Shown: positions 16,439 through 25,255, counted from the first letter of the stretch. The stretch is DNA of 61,174 nucleotides from Phycisphaerae bacterium (GCA_002702575.1 PAAJ01000014.1:73667-134840), one strand, 5' to 3'. The notes: a model not told the origin generated them from the sequence alone. Numbers and translations are program-made.

Positions 16439-17616
16439 GGCAACCAGTTCACGGGTGTGCCTTCTTCGATCATCTGCTCACCGGCGGCGAGATCAGCCAG
16501 GCCGATCGTATCGGTCGCATGGGAGAGGTCTCCCGATCCCTGCCAGTGGGGGACCACAAGGCCGCCTTGGCCATCACGTTTCACCGGTCTGAATCTCCTG
16601 CGGGAGCGGTGTCGTCCTGCCGATTCCGAAAGGACGCCACGGCTCCAGGGAAGGTCCGGCGTCAGCCCCTGCATCATCCGCAGAATCGGCCACGCGAACA
16701 GACAGGCGGTCGCCAGTGCGGAGACGGGATTTCCGGGCAGCGAGATCAGCGGGCGGTTCCCATTGATCGCAGCGACCTGAATCGGCCGCCCGGGCTGAAT
16801 GGCAGCACCCTTGAGCAGCATCGTGGTTTGCAGAGAGTCAATGGCTTCCTTGAACGCATCGCGGTCACCGGCACTGATACCTCCGATGGTGATGATCATG
16901 TCCGCCTCGCATGTCTCCAGTGTTCGACGGGTCAAGGCGACATCGTCGGGGAGCCATTGCTCATCAATGACATCGCCGCCCATGCGTTCAAGCAGATGAG
17001 CGATCATGGGAAGGTTGCTGTTGCGAATCTGGGAGGGACCGGGTTTCACATCGATGGCGACGACTTCATCTCCGGATGAGAGCAGCATGATTGTTGGTCG
17101 GCGATACACCGGGATCGACCTCGTTCCAACCGTGGCCGCCAGGCCGATCTCGACGGGACCCATTCGGGTACCGCTGGATACGAGTTCGTCGCCCGCAGAC
17201 GCATCGCTGCCACGATGGTGGATCGCATTGCCAGTCTCGGGCTTGCGTTCGAACGACACGGGATCGCCGCGATCCGTCCATTCGTGAGGGGCGACGGCAT
17301 CGAGTTGCGGCGGCACCGGGGCCCCTGTCGCGATTCCGACACAGTAGCCGGAGGGCACCTCGGGGGGATCGGAATCACCGGCCGCAATGAAACCCGCTGA
17401 AGGCAGCGAGTCCGCTTCTTCAAGATCCTTCGATCGCACCGCATAGCCGTCCATGGCCGAACGATCGAAAGGCGGCAGATCACGATCAGCGAGCAGAGGT
17501 TCCGCCAGCACTCTGCCTGGTGCTTCTGCAAGACCGACGGTTTCGATCGGAGACGTGCGCCATGGACCGGTTCGGATGGACTGGAAGGCGTCTGGGTAAT
17601 CCGGGAGAGCTGCCAT
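16429..17616 (-). CDS. moeA: Molybdopterin molybdenumtransferase MoeA
   Basis: A 395-residue MoeA, which inserts molybdate into adenylylated molybdopterin. Signatures: DRDLPPFDRSAMDGYAVRS at the N-terminus, TGAPVPPQLDAV, the MoCF-type MLLSSGDEVV, TIGGISAGDRDAFKEAI, and SLPGNPVSA. Length is typical. AGGGTGG lies 8 nt before the ATG. It starts only 27 nt after the prepilin-like gene on the same strand with no visible terminator, so it may sit on the cobalamin-riboswitch transcript, and it overlaps moaD by 10 nt. Confidence 0.95.
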   Translation of the reverse strand: MAALPDYPDAFQSIRTGPWRTSPIETVGLAEAPGRVLAEPLLADRDLPPFDRSAMDGYAVRSKDLEEADSLPSAGFIAAGDSDPPEVPSGYCVGIATGAPVPPQLDAVAPHEWTDRGDPVSFERKPETGNAIHHRGSDASAGDELVSSGTRMGPVEIGLAATVGTRSIPVYRRPTIMLLSSGDEVVAIDVKPGPSQIRNSNLPMIAHLLERMGGDVIDEQWLPDDVALTRRTLETCEADMIITIGGISAGDRDAFKEAIDSLQTTMLLKGAAIQPGRPIQVAAINGNRPLISLPGNPVSALATACLFAWPILRMMQGLTPDLPWSRGVLSESAGRHRSRRRFRPVKRDGQGGLVVPHWQGSGDLSHATDTIGLADLAAGEQMIEEGTPVNWLPWP

Positions 17617-17643
17617 GGCTCGCCACCCTAGCTTCTTTGTTCA

Positions 17644-18465
17644 TCAGCGGGGGTCGTAGCGTGATGCGTTCTCTGAAAGGAAGCCGTTGCTCGGCCAGTT
17701 CATCAGGCTCGTCAACGATTCGGGGAGGGCATCGAAGTTCGCTCCGCGGTGGGGCGTCTTCGAGACTTCGACATGACCATCGATGCAGGCGAAATGAGTT
17801 GTGCCTTGATGATGAAAGCCCTGCGTGCCCGCATAGGCCATGCCCATGTCCTGTGGCGATGCATTGACCGGAGATCGCATGAACTTGTTGGCACCATTTC
17901 GCCAGGCGCCGATTCCAAACAGTGCCGTTGTTCCGGTCCTTCTGCACTCGGCGAGGGACAGTGAGGTGAGTCCATCGAGATTGTCCTTCTCGATCAGGAA
18001 ATCCTCACTGTCGCCTGGAAGGCCCCAGGGTTGACGACTCTCCGCGGCGATGAAGGCCGTGTTGTAGTTGTAGCCCGTGAAGGGATCGTCTTCCCAGTTG
18101 GAGGGGCCGGAATAGACCGGGCACTGGAGGACTTCACCGGGAAGATCCGTGTAGGTCCACAGAAGGCCCGGGCGAATGGTTCCATCGGAGGTCTTCCAGT
18201 AGTCCCATGCTCGAACATCCCCTGTGTTGGCATCATCATCAAGTCCGTAGAGCAGGGCGGGCGGAAAGTCGCCTTTGTGCTCGATGGCATGAAGCATGGC
18301 AGCTCTCGCCATGATGCGGAGATTGTTCATGCACTTGGCACTCAGGCTCCGGTCGCCGACCCGATCGACGGCTGCAATGAGCAGGCCCATGAGAACGGCC
18401 ACGATGACGATGGTCACCATGAGTTCGATCAGTGTGAATCCATGGATATGTCGGCGACTGCTCAT
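17644..18465 (-). CDS. Prepilin-type N-terminal / H-X9-DG protein
   Basis: A 273-residue pseudopilin-like protein. It begins with a class III signal, HGFTLIELMVTIVIVAVLMG, to be cleaved before F and methylated. The C-terminal part has HQGTTHFACIDGHV, the H-X9-DG motif of planctomycete prepilin-like (DUF1559-type) proteins. Such proteins are membrane-anchored by the N-terminal helix with a large extracytoplasmic domain. Its ATG overlaps the stop of the upstream surface-protein gene (ATGA, 18462-18465), so the two are coupled behind the cobalamin riboswitch. Exact role unknown; the coupling suggests it partners or helps assemble that protein. Confidence 0.85.
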   Translation of the reverse strand: MSSRRHIHGFTLIELMVTIVIVAVLMGLLIAAVDRVGDRSLSAKCMNNLRIMARAAMLHAIEHKGDFPPALLYGLDDDANTGDVRAWDYWKTSDGTIRPGLLWTYTDLPGEVLQCPVYSGPSNWEDDPFTGYNYNTAFIAAESRQPWGLPGDSEDFLIEKDNLDGLTSLSLAECRRTGTTALFGIGAWRNGANKFMRSPVNASPQDMGMAYAGTQGFHHQGTTHFACIDGHVEVSKTPHRGANFDALPESLTSLMNWPSNGFLSENASRYDPR

Positions 18466-19385
18466 GATGTCCAGCTTTCAAGGAGATACAGCAGGTCAGT
18501 CACATCCACGAGTCCGTTGCCGTCGAAGTCCGCCTGGTGGCCGGCTTCGACACCGCCCCAGAATTCCAGAAGCAACAGAAGATCGGAGACGTCGGTGGCT
18601 CCGTCACCATTCAAGTCAGCGGGTTGGTCCGCAGGGACATCGACGACGGCATCGATTTCCGGTGAGAGGAACGCGTCCTCTGGATTGTGGATTCGAACGA
18701 AGCGGACACGCTCCAACATCACATCTTCCAGATCGATGCCGATGCCACCCGCCGACTGCCCATAGGCCGACATCACCTCGTCCCAACCAAGACCGATCAG
18801 ATCTTCCCAGTTCAGTTCGGGGTCCATGGGCATCAGATGGTTTGCTGGCTCGTTTCCCGGCACATCGTCATAGGGCTGCGCATCGAGCCAGCCGAGGGTG
18901 GGCCAGGCGCTGTCCGCCAGACATCCCGGGACAGGGTGCCACGTGATGCCATCGTCACTCAGTGAGATGTCACCGCCATCCGCGCCGAAAAGACCGTTGA
19001 CGATTCCAAACGGGTAGCCGCCATCGATGAAACCACTGTTGCCGAAAATGATCAGATCGATTCCATACGGGTTTGAGGCATCGTTTTCGATCCAGTCATC
19101 GAATCCGAGGATGAGACTTCCACCGGCGCCGAGCGAAACGAGTTCATGGGGGGCCCATGCTGGCTGAAATGGGGACACCACGCCTGGAGACATGCCCTCA
19201 CCTGAAAAGCGTTCGGGAGGCCCGATCGCCGTGCCAGGATCGTCATAGCCCGGTGCGCCACCCAGACCCGGTACCCAATCGACCACCGTGTCCGCCCAGG
19301 GATCGCTTCCCAGACATGTGACGGAAAGGAGGCCTACGAGGAGGCATGTCGGGCCTGGTGGTCTGAAGCAGGATCTCTGGTGCAC
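18462..19385 (-). CDS. Cobalamin-riboswitch-linked cell-surface protein with dockerin repeats
   Basis: A 307-residue exported protein. After a signal peptide (about 1-30, ending near CLGSDPWA) comes a single domain with VVDWVPGLGGAPGYDDP, LVSLGAGGSLILGFDD and IDLIIFGNSGF. I recall this pattern from surface proteins encoded next to cobalamin uptake genes in other bacteria. The end has two dockerin-like calcium loops (DLNGDGATDVSDLLLLLEFW and DFDGNGLVDVTDLLYLLESW). I placed the start at GTG 19385 because AAGGAAGG lies about 9 nt upstream; the frame extends to a GTG at 19424 with a ribosome site too close to use. Function inferred: B12 or cobinamide capture at the envelope. Confidence 0.75.
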   Translation of the reverse strand: MHQRSCFRPPGPTCLLVGLLSVTCLGSDPWADTVVDWVPGLGGAPGYDDPGTAIGPPERFSGEGMSPGVVSPFQPAWAPHELVSLGAGGSLILGFDDWIENDASNPYGIDLIIFGNSGFIDGGYPFGIVNGLFGADGGDISLSDDGITWHPVPGCLADSAWPTLGWLDAQPYDDVPGNEPANHLMPMDPELNWEDLIGLGWDEVMSAYGQSAGGIGIDLEDVMLERVRFVRIHNPEDAFLSPEIDAVVDVPADQPADLNGDGATDVSDLLLLLEFWGGVEAGHQADFDGNGLVDVTDLLYLLESWTS

Positions 19386-19538
19386 GGGCGCGACCTTCCT
19401 TGGTTCCGAATCGCGCGGAACCACTCCCTTGGGCCTGCCAGCGTGTCTTGGGTCGTAGGGCGGCGATCATCTGCCGGGAGCATGGCAGACGTGCTTGGCC
19501 CTGTACCCGGAAGTGATCGCGCGGGCTCGGACGAATCA
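19386..19538 (-). promoter_or_regulatory. Expression platform between the B12 aptamer and its first gene
   Basis: About 150 nt of untranslated sequence. It holds a perfect 7-bp hairpin, GGTTCCG/CGGAACC (plus-strand 19402-19408/19416-19422), directly upstream of the AAGGAAGG ribosome site, and a CTGCC/GGCAG hairpin nearer the aptamer. No T-tailed terminator is present, so control of translation is more likely than of termination. I could not trace the exact alternative pairing. Confidence 0.5.
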
Positions 19539-19736
19539 AGCGAGGGCAGGTTTTCCGGCTCCGGGCCTCGCACCAGCCTTCCCAACCCTGGCATGGGTCA
19601 GTGGCGTCCTTGGTGCTGGGTGGGAAGTCCCACATGCCCGTTACGGCGGCGCGTCCGCGGCGGCTTTTCACCGCCTTCCCTCGAAGTGGCCTCAGGCGGT
19701 TCCCGATGGGGGGAACGGCCAGTCGGCACCCTCGCT
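19539..19736 (-). promoter_or_regulatory. Cobalamin (AdoCbl-type) riboswitch aptamer
   Basis: On the minus strand, closed by a perfect 8-bp P1 (AGCGAGGG at 19736-19729 with CCCTCGCT at 19546-19539). Conserved elements appear in order: GGTGCC after P1; GGGAAGGCGGTGAAAAGCC (19680-19662); GCCACTG (19605-19599); GGGAAGGCTGGTGCGAGG; and the B12 box GAGCCGGAAAACCTGCC (19561-19545). The B12-box variant differs at one or two positions from the textbook consensus. It heads the surface protein, prepilin, moeA, moaD run. Binding of cobalamin would normally lower expression. Confidence 0.92.
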
Positions 19737-19742
19737 GGGGGG

Positions 19743-19748
19743 AGTATA
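19743..19748 (-). promoter_or_regulatory. -10 element of the riboswitch promoter
   Basis: TATACT on the minus strand, placing the transcription start 7 nt downstream at 19736, the first base of the aptamer P1 stem. The -35 region (TGAGGT at 17-nt spacing) is poor. Confidence 0.6.
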
Positions 19749-19808
19749 CCGGACCAGCCTTCACGACCTCATGGAGGGGGGTAAACTGCTTTCAATGGGT
19801 CTGTATCG

Positions 19809-19838
19809 TTGACACTTCGAGTGGCTACGAGATAGCAT
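19809..19838 (+). promoter_or_regulatory. Promoter of the HEAT-repeat protein gene
   Basis: Perfect TTGACA (19809-19814), an 18-nt spacer and TAGCAT (19833-19838), giving a leader of about 80 nt before the ATG at 19924. It is divergent from the riboswitch promoter about 60 nt away. Confidence 0.55.
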
Positions 19839-19923
19839 CGCCCGACTCACTGAACGGGATCTGTTTGACAATCCCAATCACCCTCTGGACATCGAATTAG
19901 TGAAGGCTTGAGGAGCGTTCCGG

Positions 19924-22089
19924 ATGAGCATTATCTCTCCGAATTGGAAAAGGCTACGAAATCAAATCAGCTGCTTCCTGGCCATCATCATGGTCACGGG
20001 AATCTCATGGGCTCAGCAGCCAGCTGATGCCGAGACGAACCTGAAGGATTTCGTCCACTACGCCCTTGTTGCCAATGCCGACCTGGCCGAAGCGCATGCG
20101 AAGGCATTGCTCGATTCCGCGAGCAACGAGCAGCTGGCTTCGATGGTCGATGACGACAGCAAGCTTCGTGAACGCCTCAGGCGTGCCATTGACTGGGCTC
20201 GTCGTGTCCCACAGCTCGAGGAGACCGTCAGCGAACTCTCCAATCGAATCGAAGCCGGTCGTGTCATGCTTGGTCATGATCCCCAGCGAATCAAAGAAGC
20301 TGTCGCCATGCTCGACGGCACTCGCCGGGAACAGTTGCTGGCCCGAGGTCGCCTTGTTGCGGCCGGCGAGTATGCCGTTCCCGCTCTGGTTGAAGTCGTT
20401 GTCGATGACCGCACCGACGAACGAGTTCGCTGGAATGCCGAGCAGATCCTCAAGGAAATCGGTCGTGAAGCCGTGACGCCCCTGAGCGTTGCTGTGCACA
20501 ACGTCCCCGCAGAGGATCAGAAGCGACTGATCATGATCATGGACCAGATCCGCTATCTGCATGCAGCGCCCGCACTCGCGGAAATCGCTTCCTCCAAGGA
20601 CACTCCGATGGAGGTCAAGGTTGCTGCTCAGAATGCACTCGACAGCCTCGGTGTGTCTCCTGACGCATCGCCCGGTGAGCTCTACTCCGAGCTGGCAGGC
20701 ATGTACTTCCAGGAGCGTGAGGAGCTCATCGCAGATCCTCAGGGTTCAGTCAACAACATCTGGCACTGGGACGAGCATGGCGGATTGATGTCCAAGGCCG
20801 TTCCCACAAGAATCTACGCTCCGATCATGGCCATGAAGTCCGCCGAGTCGGCCATGGCCTACGAGCCTTCCGACCAGTCCGCGCTGGCGATCTATGTCGC
20901 AGCCAATCTTCGTCGTGAGAACCGATTGAACGGTGCTGAAGACACCTACACCGGTACGGATGGGTATTCCCCCCAGTTTCATGCGACCTACTACGGACCC
21001 GGCATCGGCCAGGACGTTCTGGTCCTTGGGCTGGACAGTGGTGACACTCCGTTGATTCGCGATGCGCTTGTCGGACTGGCAGCGACATCCGGGCAGTCCA
21101 ACCTCTTCGGTCGATATGCCGATCGAGAACCTCTCGTGGATGCGTTGCAGTATCCCGACCGGCGTGTTCAGTTTGAATCGGCACTGGTTCTTGCTCGAGC
21201 ACTTCCTGACCAGTCATTCCCCGCATCCAACCGCGTGATTCCGCTGTTGGCATCCGCACTGCGTACCGGTGGGGAGGAATATGCAATCGTCATTGCCGAT
21301 GCCGTCGAAGACCGCCAGGCCATGCAGTCCAAGCTGGAGTCTCTTGGATTCACGGTCCTGGGAACCGACCGCAGTGTTGCCAGACTTGGTGACACCATCA
21401 GTCAGTCCCCGGGGATCGATCTGGCCGTGGTGCTGCCGTTGACGCTTGATGGTGGCGAGCAGACGATCAAGGATCTTCGTTCCACAGCCGGCACCATCAA
21501 CACGCCGGTCCTGTTCTCGATTCCCACAGGTGATCTTCCCTCGTATCACACCGAGTTCGATCGTGATCGCAAGGTTGCCATGATCCGATCAGGTGCGTCT
21601 GACGACGCGTTCTCCGCCAGCGTCGATTCACTGCTGGAAGACGCCTCGGGTGGTCGACTGACGGAAATCGATGCGAACATCTACGCCATCGAGTCGCTGG
21701 ATGCTCTGAAGTCCGTTTCGCTGGTCCGTCCAGCGGCCTACAACATGGCGGATGCCGAGCCGACCTTGATCCTCGCGCTCGAGGAGCGAAAGGACGCTAC
21801 GCGAATGATGGTTGCCGAGATCCTTGCGAACACGGACTCCCCATCTGCTCAGCGGGCACTGCTCGATGCGGCGCTGGACCCATCTGCAGGCAATGAGCGG
21901 GTCGAACTGCTGAACTACGCAGCGTCATCGATCCGTCGTTACGGCGATTACGCAACCGATGCCGAGGTTGCCGAGCTGAACAACCTGATTGAGCGGACCG
22001 GCGGTCCAGTGGCGGATGCGGCAGCGAATGTCCGCGGTGCACTGGATCGGAATACCACAGGCCATCTCATCGTCGGCCAGGGGTCCTGA
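19924..22089 (+). CDS. Exported HEAT-repeat protein with a degenerate receiver-like domain
   Basis: A 721-residue protein with an N-terminal hydrophobic export signal (about 15-31, ending ISWAQQ). Helical hairpin repeats of HEAT type fill about 40-240 (LLARGRLVAAGEYAVPALVEVV; RWNAEQILKEIGREAVTPL) and return at the C-terminus. Between about 450 and 560 is an alpha/beta stretch shaped like a CheY receiver (AIVIADAVEDRQAMQSKLES, then DLAVVLPLT) in which the phosphoacceptor aspartate is replaced. GAGGAG lies 8 nt before the ATG. It stands alone, followed by tRNA-Thr. Function unknown; probably a periplasmic scaffold. Confidence 0.75.
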   Translation: MSIISPNWKRLRNQISCFLAIIMVTGISWAQQPADAETNLKDFVHYALVANADLAEAHAKALLDSASNEQLASMVDDDSKLRERLRRAIDWARRVPQLEETVSELSNRIEAGRVMLGHDPQRIKEAVAMLDGTRREQLLARGRLVAAGEYAVPALVEVVVDDRTDERVRWNAEQILKEIGREAVTPLSVAVHNVPAEDQKRLIMIMDQIRYLHAAPALAEIASSKDTPMEVKVAAQNALDSLGVSPDASPGELYSELAGMYFQEREELIADPQGSVNNIWHWDEHGGLMSKAVPTRIYAPIMAMKSAESAMAYEPSDQSALAIYVAANLRRENRLNGAEDTYTGTDGYSPQFHATYYGPGIGQDVLVLGLDSGDTPLIRDALVGLAATSGQSNLFGRYADREPLVDALQYPDRRVQFESALVLARALPDQSFPASNRVIPLLASALRTGGEEYAIVIADAVEDRQAMQSKLESLGFTVLGTDRSVARLGDTISQSPGIDLAVVLPLTLDGGEQTIKDLRSTAGTINTPVLFSIPTGDLPSYHTEFDRDRKVAMIRSGASDDAFSASVDSLLEDASGGRLTEIDANIYAIESLDALKSVSLVRPAAYNMADAEPTLILALEERKDATRMMVAEILANTDSPSAQRALLDAALDPSAGNERVELLNYAASSIRRYGDYATDAEVAELNNLIERTGGPVADAAANVRGALDRNTTGHLIVGQGS

Positions 22090-22107
22090 GCAACCGAACG
22101 TTTCCTC

Positions 22108-22180
22108 GCCACCCTAGCTCAGTCGGTAGAGCGGAGCTTTCGTAAAGCTCAGGTCAGCGGTTCGAGTCCGCTGGGTGGCT
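22108..22180 (+). tRNA. tRNA-Thr (CGT)
   Basis: GCCACCC/GGGTGGC acceptor, D-arm TAGCTCAGTCGGTAGAGC, anticodon loop TTCGTAA (CGT) on a GAGCT/AGCTC stem, and T-arm GGTTCGAGTCC. No encoded CCA. It begins 18 nt after the HEAT gene stop. Confidence 0.96.
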
Positions 22181-22211
22181 TTTCAGATCTCGAGGTTCGG
22201 GACCAGCGGCC

Positions 22212-22544
22212 ATGTCGAACTTGAATCGTCCTTATCTCAAATGGCTCATGATCATGGGCATCATCGAGGGGTTCTCGACCCTCATGCTCTTCTTCGTGGC
22301 CATGCCATTGAAGTACGTGTGGGAGATGCCGATGGCCGTGACCATCACCGGTGGTCTTCACGGAATCTTCTTTCTTGTCCTGATCGCGATGTTCATATTG
22401 GGCAAATCGATCGTTCCGCTGCCGACCCGTCTCGTGTGGTGGGGCATCATCGGCGCCATCGTTCCATTTGGACCGTTCGTCGTGGATGTGATGCTGTATC
22501 GCCTGTACAAACAGCCGTCATCGGGTGATCAGCAGTCGCCATAG
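22212..22544 (+). CDS. DUF3817-family small membrane protein
   Basis: A 110-residue inner-membrane protein with three hydrophobic helices. The pattern IEGFSTLMLFFVAMPLKYVW, then GGLHGIFFLVLI and GPFVVDVMLYR, is that of the DUF3817 (YdzA-like) family. In-family function is unknown. It starts 31 nt after tRNA-Thr, and its 3' end overlaps the end of the opposing cytochrome gene by 16 nt, so the two transcripts converge. Confidence 0.85.
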   Translation: MSNLNRPYLKWLMIMGIIEGFSTLMLFFVAMPLKYVWEMPMAVTITGGLHGIFFLVLIAMFILGKSIVPLPTRLVWWGIIGAIVPFGPFVVDVMLYRLYKQPSSGDQQSP

Positions 22545-25255
22545 TTCGACAGCAGCAGCAGGATGTCATCGGAATCGACCAGCCCGTCCTGATCGAGATC
22601 GCCTGGCCCTGATTGGCCCCATGCATCCAAGATCAGAAGAACATCTGCAACGTCAACCACGCCGTTTCCGTTGAGATCCGCCGCACATCCGGCGGTATCT
22701 TCGGGGACCTCGAAGATCGGGTCGGCGAAGGGATACTCCAGATAGGCCAGCAACGACTCTCGCTCCGTGGCCGTCATGCCGAGTACGACCTCTCGTGAAT
22801 CCGCTGCTTCCCCGCCGTGCCAGAGGATCGCCTCCATGACGCTTCTGGCTCTTCCATCGTGAAGAAAGTTGGGGGTGTCACCACCGGATGTCGGGGCCTC
22901 GCATGATTCGGGGAGCCCCAGTGCATGACGGACGTATGACAACGCCCACAAGGGAGGTGTTCGCCATTCACTTCCACTTGCCTGGAAATGAGGCCGTCCG
23001 TCCGCGAGTTCCGGGCCCATGTCATGCAGCAGAAGGTCCGTGAATGGTTCGATTCGTAGGTTTCGATACGCCTCGATCGGATGGCTGTCTCCGGTGATGT
23101 GTACGGGGGTGTGACAGCTGTGGCAATTGGCTTGTCTGAACAGCAGCATGCCTTCGATGGCTTTCGGATTCTTGAAGTTGGATCGAGGGGGCAGCGTCAG
23201 CCCGCGAAGGTAGGCGGTGACCAGGCCCAGCTCTTCGGAATTCAGTTCTGGGAGTCCAGGACCTGGATCGCAATCGGGCTGCATGTCTCCACAATCCTGT
23301 TCACTGTTCAGCGGTGTCGTGATGCCCAGATCCAGACGAAAGGCATCCGAAGCCTGTTGTTTCAGGGTGGGTTGATTGGCTTTCCATCCAAATCGACCGA
23401 TCACGGTTGTCTTGGAATGCTGATCCCAGACTCGGTTGGCCCGACCCGAGATACCGTCTCCATCCGCATCCATCGGATCCTCGGCAGAGAGAATCGCCTC
23501 ATCACTGATCGCTTCAAGGAATCCGAGCCCGGCCAGCATGGGTGCGATCCGAGGAGAGAATTCGGCTGGCCCGTCATGACCCGGGGTTCCGGATTGATCA
23601 GGGATGTTGGTGCCCAGTGATCCATGGGCAAGGTCCAGGAACTGATAGGTGGGCTTGCGAAGCGTATACGGGGTTCCATCATCAAAAGCCCCCTCGATGT
23701 ACTCGTAGGCCACTTGCAGTCGTCCTTCGGGCGTGTGGCCTTCGGCCGCCTCGACATCAAGCTGGCTTCCGTAGAAAGGATGGGGGATGGGAGCTCCCGT
23801 CGAATCCTGTCCGGGAACGCTGAGCTGTGCCACGAGTGCAAACAGATCCTGGGATTCGAACGGGGTTGGTCCTCTGCCATCCATCACGTGACATTGGATG
23901 CACGAAGCGGCGGCATAGCGTGGCCCAATCACATCGGGTTTGAAAACCGGACTCTCCAGGATCACCTGTCCAAGTGGCCCTGCACAACATGTGAAATGGG
24001 TTCCCAGATTGAGAAGATCTGCATTTTCAAAATCCGTCTCAAAGAAGACCTTGCCGTCCATGAAGGCCTTCAGTTCATCGAGTTTCAAGGTGGAGGCATG
24101 CTGTGCAAATCCGAATCTCGGGCTGAAGACATGGGATTCCGTGGCCGGTCCGACTGGTGTGATCCTTGGATCGGACTCATGAGGGCCGAATCGTCCCTGG
24201 CCGACACGGTAGTAGAAGAATTCGGAGTAGTACTGCAGTCCAGGTGTGGGGAGATCGATGAAGGTCAGATCGAAATCGATGATCGTGCCGGGAGTGACGT
24301 TCTCCACGACATGTGTGAACCGGTTCTGACTGCCGGTCATGATCTGGTTGATCAGGGTTTCAGGGCGATTGCACAGATCGGAAAACGGATCATTCCATGT
24401 GAAGTAACGGAAATCCACTCGGTTGACGGACAGGTCCTCGTCGATCGCAAGTTCGATGTCGACTCTGTTGCCCCAGTCCGTCATGATCATTTCGAATGTC
24501 TTGCCCACTCCGTAGTCCTCGACATAGTTGTCGAATCGCCATTCATTGGGATGTCGGTGACGAAATCGGCCAGACCTCGTCGTGATGATCGGCCAGTCAG
24601 GCGACTCCACGGCTTCGCCCAGCAGGATGTTGAAGCGAGCCGTATCCTGAGGTTGACCACTCAGCTGCTGCGAGAACCAGTAGATCAGGGATTGGCCTGC
24701 GACCGCATCGGGGAGCAGGACGTCCCATTTGCCCGGTTCGAACTGGTTCATTCCGATACTGGCCATCGCATCACCATCGATCTGATAGTTGAACACGACA
24801 CTCGTCGTATCTCCCAGATAGGTTCCATTGGCACCGGATTCGAAGATGATTCTGGCGCCGTTCTCGCTCAGTGAAAGATCCTGTCGAAATCCACGCGGTG
24901 GGGGAGGCGTCACATCATCGCGCTGGAAATCGATGCAATCGGGCTCGATCACGAGTTGATGTTCAGGGAAGACGTACTGGGTGGGGTTCTGTATGAGCAG
25001 AGAGAAAGTCAACGGTTCACCGACCACCACTCCGGAAATGACATGCGAATAGACGCCGGGGCTGTCCTCGTTCATGACCCATCCCCCGCCTGGTGGAGTC
25101 GGGTAGACGATCATCATCGTGGTGTCGGGTGATACGGTGACTTCAAGACGCACACCGTTCTCGATCGGGCAGATTCGACCTTGATAATCAGGTACGGCTG
25201 CCTCACAGACTGCAGTCACAGCAAGCAGGAAGAAAAACGGGTACAGCGGGTACAT
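22529..25255 (-). CDS. Secreted di-heme oxidoreductase (DHOR) with C-terminal dockerin
   Basis: A 908-residue exported cytochrome. The signal peptide is YPLYPFFFLLAVTAVCEA. The first 400 or so residues are beta-rich and unassigned. The catalytic part has heme sites CIQCH (AAASCIQCHVMDGRGP) and CHSCH (QANCHSCHTP), plus WRTPPLWALSYV and FLHDGRARSVMEAILWHGGEA, diagnostic of the DHOR (COG3488-type) family related to di-heme peroxidases. The end carries two dockerin-like loops (DLNGNGVVDVADVLLILDAW and DLDQDGLVDSDDILLLLSNY). I chose the ATG at 25255, with AAGGA about 9 nt upstream, over one at 25330. It likely acts as a surface redox enzyme; substrate unknown. Confidence 0.88.
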   Translation of the reverse strand: MYPLYPFFFLLAVTAVCEAAVPDYQGRICPIENGVRLEVTVSPDTTMMIVYPTPPGGGWVMNEDSPGVYSHVISGVVVGEPLTFSLLIQNPTQYVFPEHQLVIEPDCIDFQRDDVTPPPPRGFRQDLSLSENGARIIFESGANGTYLGDTTSVVFNYQIDGDAMASIGMNQFEPGKWDVLLPDAVAGQSLIYWFSQQLSGQPQDTARFNILLGEAVESPDWPIITTRSGRFRHRHPNEWRFDNYVEDYGVGKTFEMIMTDWGNRVDIELAIDEDLSVNRVDFRYFTWNDPFSDLCNRPETLINQIMTGSQNRFTHVVENVTPGTIIDFDLTFIDLPTPGLQYYSEFFYYRVGQGRFGPHESDPRITPVGPATESHVFSPRFGFAQHASTLKLDELKAFMDGKVFFETDFENADLLNLGTHFTCCAGPLGQVILESPVFKPDVIGPRYAAASCIQCHVMDGRGPTPFESQDLFALVAQLSVPGQDSTGAPIPHPFYGSQLDVEAAEGHTPEGRLQVAYEYIEGAFDDGTPYTLRKPTYQFLDLAHGSLGTNIPDQSGTPGHDGPAEFSPRIAPMLAGLGFLEAISDEAILSAEDPMDADGDGISGRANRVWDQHSKTTVIGRFGWKANQPTLKQQASDAFRLDLGITTPLNSEQDCGDMQPDCDPGPGLPELNSEELGLVTAYLRGLTLPPRSNFKNPKAIEGMLLFRQANCHSCHTPVHITGDSHPIEAYRNLRIEPFTDLLLHDMGPELADGRPHFQASGSEWRTPPLWALSYVRHALGLPESCEAPTSGGDTPNFLHDGRARSVMEAILWHGGEAADSREVVLGMTATERESLLAYLEYPFADPIFEVPEDTAGCAADLNGNGVVDVADVLLILDAWGQSGPGDLDQDGLVDSDDILLLLSNYGDC

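Noticed and set aside
23624-24874. 416-codon plus-strand frame
   Set aside because: Entirely antisense to the di-heme oxidoreductase, whose heme motifs and dockerin prove the minus strand is coding.
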